NCBI GenBank assembly: GCA_047459075.1
Contig: VSCH01000063.1
Span: 1 to 16,361 of the forward strand
Origin: ZC4RG19 sp017577565
GTDB taxonomy: Bacteria; Actinomycetota; Acidimicrobiia; Acidimicrobiales; VFJN01
Direction of reading: 5' to 3'
DNA: 16,361 nt
Shown: one piece after another, positions 1-5,633 of the stretch
Numbering within the stretch: the first letter of the stretch is position 1
Layout: each line of letters starts with the position of its first letter
Translations under genes and position numbers: made by a program
Notes under the pieces: model-generated
Told to the model about the DNA's origin: nothing
The model's input: the letters and a program-made list of their open reading frames with translations, nothing else
Databases searched by the model: none

Positions 1-410
1 GCCCGCAGCATCCACCCCAGCACCTCGTCGAGGGCGTCGGCGGTGGTGGCCGGCGGCGGGACGACGACGATGCCCCGCTTGGCGTGGTCCTGGACCCGCT
101 GCCAGCCGGGCGGCAGCGGGACGCCCCGCTCGGCCAGCACCTCGAGCGCCCGCGGGCCCTGGCCGTGCTCGACGCCCACCTGGGCCGGCCGGCGCCCCTG
201 CGGCGTCGTCCAGGTGGCCATCGGCACCGTCGGCCCACGACCGCCGACCAGCGACGACAGCAGCGACCGGGGCGGCGGCTCGTCCACGTCGAGGCCGGGC
301 GAGAGGTTGACCCAGCCGGTGCCGGCCGCGGCCATGGCGACCATGCGCTCGACCACCGGCGCGCGGTGCTGCTCGCTGAACTCGAGGACGACCGGCTCGC
401 GCACGGGCAC
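1..410 (-). CDS. Conserved hypothetical protein, C-terminal part cut by window edge
   Basis: A continuous minus-strand reading frame enters from the left edge with about 136 residues visible and no stop. It begins MPVREPVVLEFSEQHRAPVV and includes GWVNLSPGLD, a Pro-rich stretch, VPMATWTTP and GVEHGQGPRAL, ending ..DEVLGWMLRA at the edge. The composition is that of a soluble protein, with no signal peptide or membrane segment. I chose the GTG at 410 because a -10-like hexamer TATCGT (422..417) sits 6 bases upstream, as in other leaderless genes of this window. A second GTG at 404 is possible, and no Shine-Dalgarno sequence is visible. I do not recognise a family with a known function. It is divergent from the membrane protein gene at 504, with a 93-base gap that holds both promoters. 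Confidence 0.7.
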   Translation of the reverse strand, partial: MPVREPVVLEFSEQHRAPVVERMVAMAAAGTGWVNLSPGLDVDEPPPRSLLSSLVGGRGPTVPMATWTTPQGRRPAQVGVEHGQGPRALEVLAERGVPLPPGWQRVQDHAKRGIVVVPPPATTADALDEVLGWMLR

Positions 411-416
411 GGCGAC

Positions 417-422
417 ACGATA
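417..422 (-). promoter_or_regulatory. -10 element TATCGT of the leaderless gene ending the window on the left
   Basis: TATCGT on the minus strand lies 6 bases before the GTG at 410. No Shine-Dalgarno sequence lies between them, so transcription would begin at or next to the start codon. Confidence 0.45.
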
Positions 423-490
423 CGGCCGGGTGGGCCGGCCCCGTCGCCGCGGCGCCGGAGCCGACTGGCGAGCCGCGCGCCGAGCTGACC

Positions 491-496
491 TAGGGT
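491..496 (+). promoter_or_regulatory. -10 element TAGGGT, leaderless promoter
   Basis: TAGGGT lies exactly 7 bases before the GTG at 504. The same hexamer and spacing occur before the GTG at 6919. No convincing -35 box is visible. Confidence 0.55.
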
Positions 497-503
497 CACG
501 CGG

Positions 504-2144
504 GTGCGGGCATCCCCCCTGTTGCGCTGGAGCGTCGGGCTGACCCTCGCCCCCCTGGCCGTCTCCGCGGCCTACCTCCTGGCCGTCCACCCCCGCTACA
601 CGCCGATCGGCGACGTGGCGATGACCCAGCTGGTGACCCGCGACATCGGCCGGTACTGGGTGGAGCTCGGCCCCTACTCGCGCGACGGGTGGTTCCACCC
701 CGGGCCGGCGGTGTTCTACGTGCTCGCCGTGCCCTACCGGCTGCTCGGCAGCACCACGGCGGCGATGAACGCGGGGGCGCTGCTCGTCAACGCCGCGTCG
801 GTGGCCGGCGTCGCCGCGATCGCCCGCCGGTACGGGGGCGTCCGGGTGGCGGTCATCGCCCTCGTGGGGTGCGCCCTGCTCATGCGCTCGCTCGGGCCCG
901 ACGAGGTGCGGGTGCCCTGGAACCCCTACATCACCGTCCTCCCCTACCTGCTGCTGGTCTTCCTCACTTGGGCCATGATCGAGGGCGAGCGCTGGGCCCT
1001 GCCGGCCGCGGTGGCCGTGGCGTCCTTCGTCGCCCAGACCCACATCGGCTACGTCCTGCTGGCGGTGCCGCTGGTGGCGGTCGGGGCGGGCTGGATGCTC
1101 GCCGATGCGGTGGTCGCGGTGCGCCGCGACCGCAGCGACCCCGCGCTCCGGCGGCTCGTCGCGCCCGCGGCCGTCGCCGCCGGGATCGGCGCGCTCGTGT
1201 GGCTGCCGCCGCTCGTCGAGCAGATCGCCGTCGACCCGGGGAACATCACCCGGGCGCTCGAGTGGATGGACGAGGGCGGCCCGGCCGGCGACGAGCCGGC
1301 CGGCTGGCTGAAGGGCTGGCGACTGGTGTCGGCCCAGCAGGGGCTGCCGCCCGAGTGGCTGTTCGGCCGTCGGCCGCTGAACGTGGTGACCGAGCCCCAC
1401 TACGTCAACGAGGCGATGGCACCCGTCCTGCTCGTCGTCGTGGCCGCGGCGGTCCACCACCTGTGGCGTCGGGGGATGCGACCGGCTCTCCGCCTGGCCG
1501 CGGTGTGGCTGCTGGCGTCGCTGCTCGGCGTCGTCGCCGTGGCCCGGACCGTCGGGCCGGTCTACGAGTACCGGATCGGCTGGTCGAGCGCCCTCGGCAT
1601 GGTCTCGGGGATGGTCGTCGCCTGGGCCGGGGCCGATGCGGCGCTGCGCCGGTGGCCGGCACCCGCCCGGCGGCTCGGCGGCCCGGTCGCGGTCGCGGCC
1701 CTGGCCGTCCTCGCCGTCGTGGGAGCGGTCGCCCACGTGCGCGCCGGCGTCCCCCAGGCGGCGGCCGAGGCCCGCCTGGCGGCCGTGCTGCCCGACGTCC
1801 TCGACGCCCTCGACGACCTCCCCGAGGACGACCGCCCGGTCCTCGTCGACGGCCGGACGACCTTCGAGGCCCGTGCCTACGCGCCGGGACTGGTGCTCGA
1901 GCTCGAGCGGCGGGGCATCGACGCCCGGCTGGCGGGCGACCCGGTCGTGGGGGAGCACCGGGCCGACGACGGCGGCCCCCGCCGGGCCCACCTGCTGATC
2001 GAGACCGGGGAGCGGATCGAGCGGACGGCGGCCCGCGACGACACCCGGCTGGTGGGCAGGGACGGCGACGCCGGCGGGCAGGACGACGGCGACACGCCGC
2101 CGCTCGCCGTGTTCCTCGTCGAGCAGGGCGACGACGGGTCGTAG
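504..2144 (+). CDS. Polytopic GT-C-like (family 39-type) membrane glycosyltransferase-like protein
   Basis: This 546-residue integral membrane protein starts at a GTG fixed by TAGGGT 7 bases upstream. A first hydrophobic helix spans residues 9-28. It is followed by an extracytoplasmic loop with D37 (TPIGDVAM) and D47 (TRDIG), then GWFHPGPAVFYVLAVPYRLL near residues 62-82. That layout of acidic residues in the first outer loop and a His-Pro-Gly-Pro motif before helix 2 resembles GT-C polyprenyl-phosphate-sugar glycosyltransferases. About ten hydrophobic segments follow up to residue 415. The C-terminal 130 residues are soluble and acidic (PDVLDALDDLPEDDRPVLVDG) and probably face outside. The substrate cannot be told. 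The stop TAG is also the first three bases of the next gene's -10 box. The membrane protein call is certain; the glycosyltransferase role is inference. Confidence 0.8.
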   Translation: MRASPLLRWSVGLTLAPLAVSAAYLLAVHPRYTPIGDVAMTQLVTRDIGRYWVELGPYSRDGWFHPGPAVFYVLAVPYRLLGSTTAAMNAGALLVNAASVAGVAAIARRYGGVRVAVIALVGCALLMRSLGPDEVRVPWNPYITVLPYLLLVFLTWAMIEGERWALPAAVAVASFVAQTHIGYVLLAVPLVAVGAGWMLADAVVAVRRDRSDPALRRLVAPAAVAAGIGALVWLPPLVEQIAVDPGNITRALEWMDEGGPAGDEPAGWLKGWRLVSAQQGLPPEWLFGRRPLNVVTEPHYVNEAMAPVLLVVVAAAVHHLWRRGMRPALRLAAVWLLASLLGVVAVARTVGPVYEYRIGWSSALGMVSGMVVAWAGADAALRRWPAPARRLGGPVAVAALAVLAVVGAVAHVRAGVPQAAAEARLAAVLPDVLDALDDLPEDDRPVLVDGRTTFEARAYAPGLVLELERRGIDARLAGDPVVGEHRADDGGPRRAHLLIETGERIERTAARDDTRLVGRDGDAGGQDDGDTPPLAVFLVEQGDDGS

Positions 2145-2147
2145 GCT
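2142..2147 (+). promoter_or_regulatory. -10 element TAGGCT, leaderless promoter overlapping a stop codon
   Basis: TAGGCT lies 8 bases before the ATG at 2156. Its TAG is the stop codon of the upstream membrane protein gene. No Shine-Dalgarno sequence is visible in the gap GCGCTGCC. Confidence 0.45.
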
Positions 2148-2155
2148 GCGCTGCC

Positions 2156-2614
2156 ATGGAGCTCCCCCAGGCCCTCCGTGAGGCGATCGAGACCCAGATC
2201 CTCGAGCACGAGCCGGCGCAGGCCGCCGTCGTGCTGCGCGACGCGGTCAACGCCCTGGGAGCGGAGGAGGTGGCGGGCGGCCTGCTCGACGCGGCCGCCG
2301 TGGCGCTGCGGATCATGGTGTCGGAGACCGACGAGGCCTTCGACCAGGTCGAGCTGCTCGACCGGCTGGCGCTCGACGGCGCGGTGCCGGAGGAGAACAT
2401 CGACCTCCTCGGGCGGTTGCTGACCTTCGCCGCCTCGACCGCCGGTGGCATCCGCCCGCCCGTCGACCGCGTCGTCGGCGAGCTCGGGGCCGAGCGGGCC
2501 CTCTTCGGCGCCTGGCTGACCACGCTGTCGGCCATCCGGGTGGTGGCGATCAGCCTCGAGCGCACCGAGGCCGACGTCGCCGAGGACGTCCTGCGGGTCG
2601 TCGACGCCTTCTGA
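2156..2614 (+). CDS. Hypothetical small acidic helical protein
   Basis: A 152-residue protein beginning MELPQALREAIETQILEHEP and ending EDVLRVVDAF. It is rich in Ala, Leu, Glu and Asp, almost without Lys, with no signal peptide or long membrane helix; helices are predicted by composition throughout. Two hydrophobic stretches (GGLLDAAAVALRIMV near 40-55 and LFGAWLTTLSAIRVVAISL near 120-140) could form a helical core or a dimer interface. I recognise no domain. It follows the membrane protein gene by 11 bases and could be co-transcribed, but it also has its own TAGGCT element. Two hairpins lie downstream. The overlapping frame that runs through from the previous gene is a shadow. Confidence 0.75.
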   Translation: MELPQALREAIETQILEHEPAQAAVVLRDAVNALGAEEVAGGLLDAAAVALRIMVSETDEAFDQVELLDRLALDGAVPEENIDLLGRLLTFAASTAGGIRPPVDRVVGELGAERALFGAWLTTLSAIRVVAISLERTEADVAEDVLRVVDAF

Positions 2615-2639
2615 GTGAGCCCCGGCGGCCCGAGCTCGC

Positions 2640-2692
2640 CCGACCGCCCTCGGGTCGTCGGTCGGCGGGCGCCGCCGTGTCCGGGGCGGCGC
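2640..2692 (+). terminator. Tandem hairpins after the small hypothetical gene
   Basis: Two perfect stems follow each other. The first is CCGACCG (2640-2646) with CGGTCGG (2659-2665), loop 12. The second is GCGCCGCC (2669-2676) with GGCGGCGC (2685-2692), loop 8. They start 26 bases after the stop codon. No T-tract follows, so an intrinsic terminator is likely but not proven. Confidence 0.5.
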
Positions 2693-2745
2693 ACGTGCCG
2701 GTCGTCGCCGTCCTCCCGGGCGGGCGGTGCCCACGCGCCGTCCCC

Positions 2746-2751
2746 TAGAAT
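2746..2751 (+). promoter_or_regulatory. -10 element TAGAAT of the dehydrogenase gene
   Basis: TAGAAT is the best -10 hexamer before the dehydrogenase and puts the transcription start near 2758, about 36 bases before the ATG. Its last two bases belong to the 19-bp palindrome that follows. Confidence 0.5.
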
Positions 2752-2768
2752 CTGACGGTACGTCAGAT
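2750..2768. promoter_or_regulatory. Operator-like 19-bp palindrome, copy 1
   Basis: ATCTGACGGTACGTCAGAT is a perfect inverted repeat (8-bp arms, 3-bp centre). It overlaps the -10 element and the presumed transcription start, where a bound protein would repress. A copy matching at 15 of 19 positions lies upstream of the CaiB/BaiF gene at 5568-5586. The size and symmetry suit a TetR-family dimer, but no regulator gene is in the window. Confidence 0.65.
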
Positions 2769-2793
2769 CTTGGAGTGGAGCGAGGGGAGAGAC

Positions 2794-3705
2794 ATGGGGC
2801 TGCTCGAGGGCAAGGTCGCCGTCGTCACGGGGGCGGGCCACGGCATCGGTCGCGGGCACGCGCTGGAGCTGGCGAAGCACGGCGCCAAGGTGGTCGTCAA
2901 CGACCTGGGCACGTCGGTCGACGGTGAGGGGTCGTCGCGGGACGCCGACCTGACCGTCAAGCTCATCGAGGCGCGGGGCGGAACCGCCGTCGCCAACTAC
3001 GAGGACGTGGCCGACCACGAGGGTGCCGGCCGGATGATCGCCCAGGCGGTCGACACCTGGGGGCGCCTCGACATCCTCGTGAACAACGCCGGCATCGTCC
3101 GTGACGGCGCCATCTGGAACATGTCGCCGGAGGACTTCGACGCCGTCATGCGGGTGCACGTGCGGGGCACGTGGTGCCCGTCGCACTGGGCGGCCAAGCA
3201 CTGGCGCGAGCGCCACAAGCGGGGCGAGACCTTCACCGGCCGGATCATCAACACCACCTCGGGCGCCGGCCTGGTCGGCAACTTCGGCCAGTCCAACTAC
3301 GCCACGGCCAAGGCGGCGATCGCCGGCCTCACCCTGACCCTGAGCCTCGAGCTGTACAAGATGGGCGTCACGGTCAACGCGGTGGGCCCCGCCGGTGCCA
3401 CCCGCATCACCGCCACCATGCCCGGCGCCCCGCCGGTCATCGAGCCGGACGAGGTGCCCGAGGACGAGTGGAACCCGATGGACCCGGCGGTCTCGTCCCC
3501 GCTCGTCGCCTGGCTGGCGTCGGACCAGGCGCAGCACGTCACCGGCCAGGTCATCCGGGCCGTCGGCGAGAACATCATCTGGATGCGGGGCTGGACGGAC
3601 GGGCCGTCGATCAACAACGGCGGCAAGCGCTGGGACGCCACCACGCTCGGCACGCTGCTGAACACCGACGTGTTCGGCACCCGGGCCCCCGGACTGCGCT
3701 ACTGA
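2794..3705 (+). CDS. Short-chain dehydrogenase, MFE-2-type (3R)-hydroxyacyl-CoA dehydrogenase-like
   Basis: A 303-residue SDR enzyme with a Rossmann fold from residue 7. The cofactor motif TGAGHGIG is at 12-19, and D37 at the end of beta-2 (VVVNDLG) suggests NAD over NADP. NNAG is at 97-100. The catalytic triad is S156, Y169 and K173 (YATAK). The blocks VVVNDLG, VHVRGTW and GNFGQSNYATAK are those of the dehydrogenase domain of peroxisomal multifunctional enzyme 2, so a beta-oxidation role on a 3-hydroxyacyl-CoA is likely; a ketoreductase acting on another substrate is the alternative. The tail after residue 250 (WMRGWTDGPSINNGG) looks family-specific. GAGGGGAGA (2782-2790) places the start at ATG 2794 rather than an upstream TTG. 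Expression is probably controlled by the palindrome at 2750-2768. Confidence 0.9.
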   Translation: MGLLEGKVAVVTGAGHGIGRGHALELAKHGAKVVVNDLGTSVDGEGSSRDADLTVKLIEARGGTAVANYEDVADHEGAGRMIAQAVDTWGRLDILVNNAGIVRDGAIWNMSPEDFDAVMRVHVRGTWCPSHWAAKHWRERHKRGETFTGRIINTTSGAGLVGNFGQSNYATAKAAIAGLTLTLSLELYKMGVTVNAVGPAGATRITATMPGAPPVIEPDEVPEDEWNPMDPAVSSPLVAWLASDQAQHVTGQVIRAVGENIIWMRGWTDGPSINNGGKRWDATTLGTLLNTDVFGTRAPGLRY

Positions 3706-3717
3706 GCGCACCGCGGC

Positions 3718-3723
3718 TAGCGT
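3718..3723 (+). promoter_or_regulatory. -10 element TAGCGT, leaderless promoter
   Basis: TAGCGT lies 9 bases before the ATG at 3733, with no Shine-Dalgarno sequence between (CGCGACCCC). Confidence 0.5.
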
Positions 3724-3732
3724 CGCGACCCC

Positions 3733-4566
3733 ATGGGGGGAGGCGACGACGTCGCGGCGAGCGCCCAGGCGTACCTGCGCCACGTCCAGTACCGCGACAG
3801 CAGCCGGCTCGCGGCCCGGGCCCGCCTGCACGTGAAGTACAGCACGGCGCCGGTCGCCTGGTTCCCCTGGGTCGTGTCGCAGATCGACTGGCCCGCCGAC
3901 GCGGAGGTGCTCGAGGTCGGCTGCGGCGCGGGCTGGATGTGGGCCGAGGCGTCGGCCCGCCTGCCCGGCGACCTCTCGCTCACCCTGTCCGACATCTCGG
4001 CCGGGATGGCGCGAGAGGCGCTCGGGCGGGTGGGCTCGCTCGGCCGCTACCGCCGGGCGACGGCCGCGGTCGCCGACGTGCAGCGGCTGCCCTTCGCCGA
4101 CCGGAGCTTCGACGTGGTCGTCGCCACCTACGTCCTGCACCACGTGCCCGACCCCCGACGGGCCGTGGCCGAGATGGCCAGGGTGCTGCGGCCGTCCGGG
4201 GCCGTGCTGATCGCCTGCGTGGGCGGTGACCACCTGGCCGAGCTGCGCGAGATCCGCGAGGAGGTGTTCGGCCCCGCGGTGCCCGCCGAGCTGGCCTGGT
4301 CGTTCGACGCCGACGCCGGGGCGGCGATGCTGCCTGCCCACTTCGGCTCGGTCGAGTGGCGGCCCTACGCCGACCAGCTCGACTGCCGCGACCCCGACGA
4401 CGTCGTCGAGTACCTGGCCTCGACGCCGCCGGTCGAAGGTGCCGCACCGGACGAGCGGGCCCGGGTCGTCGACGCCGTGCGGGCCCGGTTCGGCCGCGGC
4501 GGCGGCCGGCTGCGGGTGCGCAAGGACACGGGCCTGTTCGTCTGCCGGGCGCCGCGGCACCTCTGA
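3733..4566 (+). CDS. Class I SAM-dependent methyltransferase
   Basis: A 277-residue cytoplasmic protein of the Methyltransf_11/25 type. Motif I is VLEVGCGAG (residues 59-67), the SAM-binding glycine loop. An acidic residue closes beta-2 (LTLSDIS). VADVQRLPFADRSFDVVVATYVLHHVPDP holds the usual D-x-x-x-LPF and LHHV elements, and VLRPSGAVLIA is the post-V motif. The N-terminal 50 residues (QYRDSSRLAARARLHVKYST) form a helical cap, which in this fold helps select the acceptor. The acceptor cannot be predicted. The gene follows the dehydrogenase by 27 bases but has its own TAGCGT element 9 bases before the ATG, so it may be expressed separately as a leaderless mRNA. Confidence 0.88.
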   Translation: MGGGDDVAASAQAYLRHVQYRDSSRLAARARLHVKYSTAPVAWFPWVVSQIDWPADAEVLEVGCGAGWMWAEASARLPGDLSLTLSDISAGMAREALGRVGSLGRYRRATAAVADVQRLPFADRSFDVVVATYVLHHVPDPRRAVAEMARVLRPSGAVLIACVGGDHLAELREIREEVFGPAVPAELAWSFDADAGAAMLPAHFGSVEWRPYADQLDCRDPDDVVEYLASTPPVEGAAPDERARVVDAVRARFGRGGGRLRVRKDTGLFVCRAPRHL

Positions 4567-4592
4567 GCGGTGCCGCGGCGCCCGGGCGCGCC

Positions 4593-4620
4593 GGGGCGGT
4601 GCCCCCAGCAGCACCGCCCC
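4593..4620. terminator. Bidirectional terminator hairpin between convergent genes
   Basis: A perfect 10-bp stem pairs GGGGCGGTGC (4593-4602) with GCACCGCCCC (4611-4620) around an 8-base loop. It sits between the methyltransferase stop and the convergent Rpf-like gene and can serve both strands. No T-tract is present, which is common in high-GC genomes. Confidence 0.7.
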
Positions 4621-4667
4621 GTGATCGTCGGTCCTGACGTGGTGCGCCCGCCGCGCGGGCCACCGGG

Positions 4668-5333
4668 TCAGATCAGGCCCAGCTGCCGTGCGCAGTGGGG
4701 CCACTGGCCCCACCCGGCGCGGGCCTGCAGGATCTGGCCGTAGTAGATCTGCGTCTCCCGCGGGTGCTCGTGCGGGAGGCCCGGGCCACCGACCGAGCGC
4801 CAGGTCTCGGCGGAGAACTGCAGGCCGCCGTAGTACCCGTTGCCCGTGTTGATGTGCCAGTTGCCGCCGGACTCGCACTCGGCGAGGGCGTCCCAGGTGG
4901 CGTAGTCGTTGGGGTCGCCGAAGCCGCCCCCGCTCGACGGCGGCGCGGTGGGCGGCGGCGCCGTCGTCGTCGTGGTGGTCGGGGGCTCGGTCGTCGTCGT
5001 GGTCGGCGGCTCGGTGGTCGTGGTGGTCGGGGGCTCGGTCGTCGTCGTGGTCGGCGGCAGGGTGGTCGTCGTGCGCATCGAGATCAGCGCGTCCGCCCGC
5101 GCCTGGTCGCGCTGGGTGGCGTTGCGGCGCAGCGCGACGATCGACGTGTCGGAGCCTGCGGCCTCGACCGCGTCCTTGCCGCCCTTCTCGCCCGGCACGA
5201 GGGCGTTGGCGACGAGCACGGGGCCGACGAGGAGGGCGATGCCGGCGACGCCACCGGCGACGGCTCGACGGGCGGAGCGGCCGCGGTTCGAGCCGTCGTC
5301 GGGACTCGGCGGGTGGTCGGTCCGATCGGACAT
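4668..5333 (-). CDS. Resuscitation-promoting-factor-like transglycosylase, membrane anchored
   Basis: A 221-residue peptidoglycan hydrolase. Residues 1-23 are hydrophilic and cytoplasmic, and 24-46 form a membrane anchor or uncleaved signal. Residues 50-87 form a charged stalk and 88-132 a Thr/Pro/Glu linker with TTTTTEPP repeats. The Rpf transglycosylase-like domain begins about residue 140: WDALAECESGGNW with the catalytic Glu E154, then INTGNGYYGGLQFSAETW. A C-terminal Cys (PHCARQLGL) probably pairs with C153. Members cleave the glycan strand lysozyme-fashion outside the membrane and help growth and exit from dormancy. The start ATG 5333 is set by AAGGAG at 5349..5344, 10 bases away. The -10 element TAGCGT at 5526..5521 implies a leader of about 180 nt. 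Confidence 0.9.
   Translation of the reverse strand: MSDRTDHPPSPDDGSNRGRSARRAVAGGVAGIALLVGPVLVANALVPGEKGGKDAVEAAGSDTSIVALRRNATQRDQARADALISMRTTTTLPPTTTTTEPPTTTTTEPPTTTTTEPPTTTTTTAPPPTAPPSSGGGFGDPNDYATWDALAECESGGNWHINTGNGYYGGLQFSAETWRSVGGPGLPHEHPRETQIYYGQILQARAGWGQWPHCARQLGLI
4975..5070 (-). repeat. Four 24-bp tandem repeats encoding the Thr/Pro/Glu linker
   Basis: Units at 4975-4998, 4999-5022, 5023-5046 and 5047-5070. Units 1 and 3 are identical, and 2 and 4 are nearly so outside a changed codon in 4, which implies duplication of a 48-bp pair. They encode TTTTTEPP units and are in frame, so length changes would alter only the linker. Confidence 0.8.
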
Positions 5334-5526
5334 CAGAGGGGGTCTCCTTCCGTCAGCGCGCGCGTCCGTAGCGGCCTGGAAGGGGGGAGAACAACCAAGG
5401 GCGCCCCAGCGCGTGCCGTCCTGTGCGGTTGGTGCAAGGAGTTTGTCACGATCGACATGCTTTCGCAATGTTCGGCGCCGGTGGGGGACCCTCCCGTGAC
5501 GCCGAAAACCCAGCGGCGCAACGCTA
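5334..5526 (-). promoter_or_regulatory. Promoter and long structured 5' leader of the Rpf-like gene
   Basis: Minus-strand TAGCGT (5526..5521) gives a start near 5514 and a leader of about 180 nt. The leader contains a 7-bp hairpin TTCGGCG (5506..5500) / CGCCGAA (5477..5471). Directly after it comes CATTGCGAAAGCATG (5470..5456), a 5-bp stem with one bulged T and a GAAA tetraloop. TCACG (5499..5495) in the first loop can pair with CGTGA (5450..5446), an H-type pseudoknot geometry. CCTTCC (5383..5378) can pair with GGAAGG (5351..5346), hiding the Shine-Dalgarno sequence. The shape suggests a cis-regulatory RNA. Some actinobacterial rpf genes carry a c-di-AMP (ydaO) riboswitch, but I do not find its conserved strings here. 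Confidence 0.5.
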
Positions 5527-5633
5527 GATCGCGGCGACGGGCCGGCGCGCATCGGGCGAGCCGGAACTTCTGACTGATCGTCAGATCTGCGCGATGATCG
5601 TGCCGTGCGAGCAGCAGCGAGGGGGACCGCGCC
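5527..5633 (+). promoter_or_regulatory. Promoter region of the CaiB/BaiF gene
   Basis: This is the remaining part of the divergent intergenic region. It holds the second operator copy (5568-5586) and the Shine-Dalgarno GAGGGGGA at 5619-5626, 7 bases before the GTG at 5634. I see no clear TAnnnT element here, so the transcription start is uncertain. Nothing else is recognised. Confidence 0.4.
5568..5586. promoter_or_regulatory. Operator-like 19-bp palindrome, copy 2
   Basis: TTCTGACTGATCGTCAGAT matches the 2750-2768 palindrome at 15 of 19 positions. The outer halves TCTGAC and CGTCAGAT are kept; the four differences are one at the first base and three in the centre. It lies 47 bases before the CaiB/BaiF start and about 42 bases upstream of the -10 element of the divergent Rpf gene. 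Confidence 0.6.

Noticed and set aside
43..543. Plus-strand open frame at the left end
   Set aside because: The minus strand of the same stretch encodes a better-composed protein with a promoter-like element at its start, and this frame overlaps the start of the membrane protein gene.
689..2614. Plus-strand frame fusing membrane-gene sequence to the small hypothetical protein
   Set aside because: Only the part from ATG 2156 has normal composition; the upstream part is an out-of-frame reading of the membrane protein gene.
1405..4878. Very long minus-strand open frame (1157 codons)
   Set aside because: It runs antisense across four well-supported plus-strand genes; its translation is low-complexity Arg/Pro/Gly/His, the usual shadow in GC-rich DNA.
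5334..5520. Canonical ydaO c-di-AMP riboswitch
   Set aside because: The conserved GGGGACCCA and CCGUCAGCUAACCUCG strings are not present on the minus strand. CCGTCAGC occurs on the plus strand only, the wrong direction for the Rpf gene. The leader is kept as an unassigned structured candidate.
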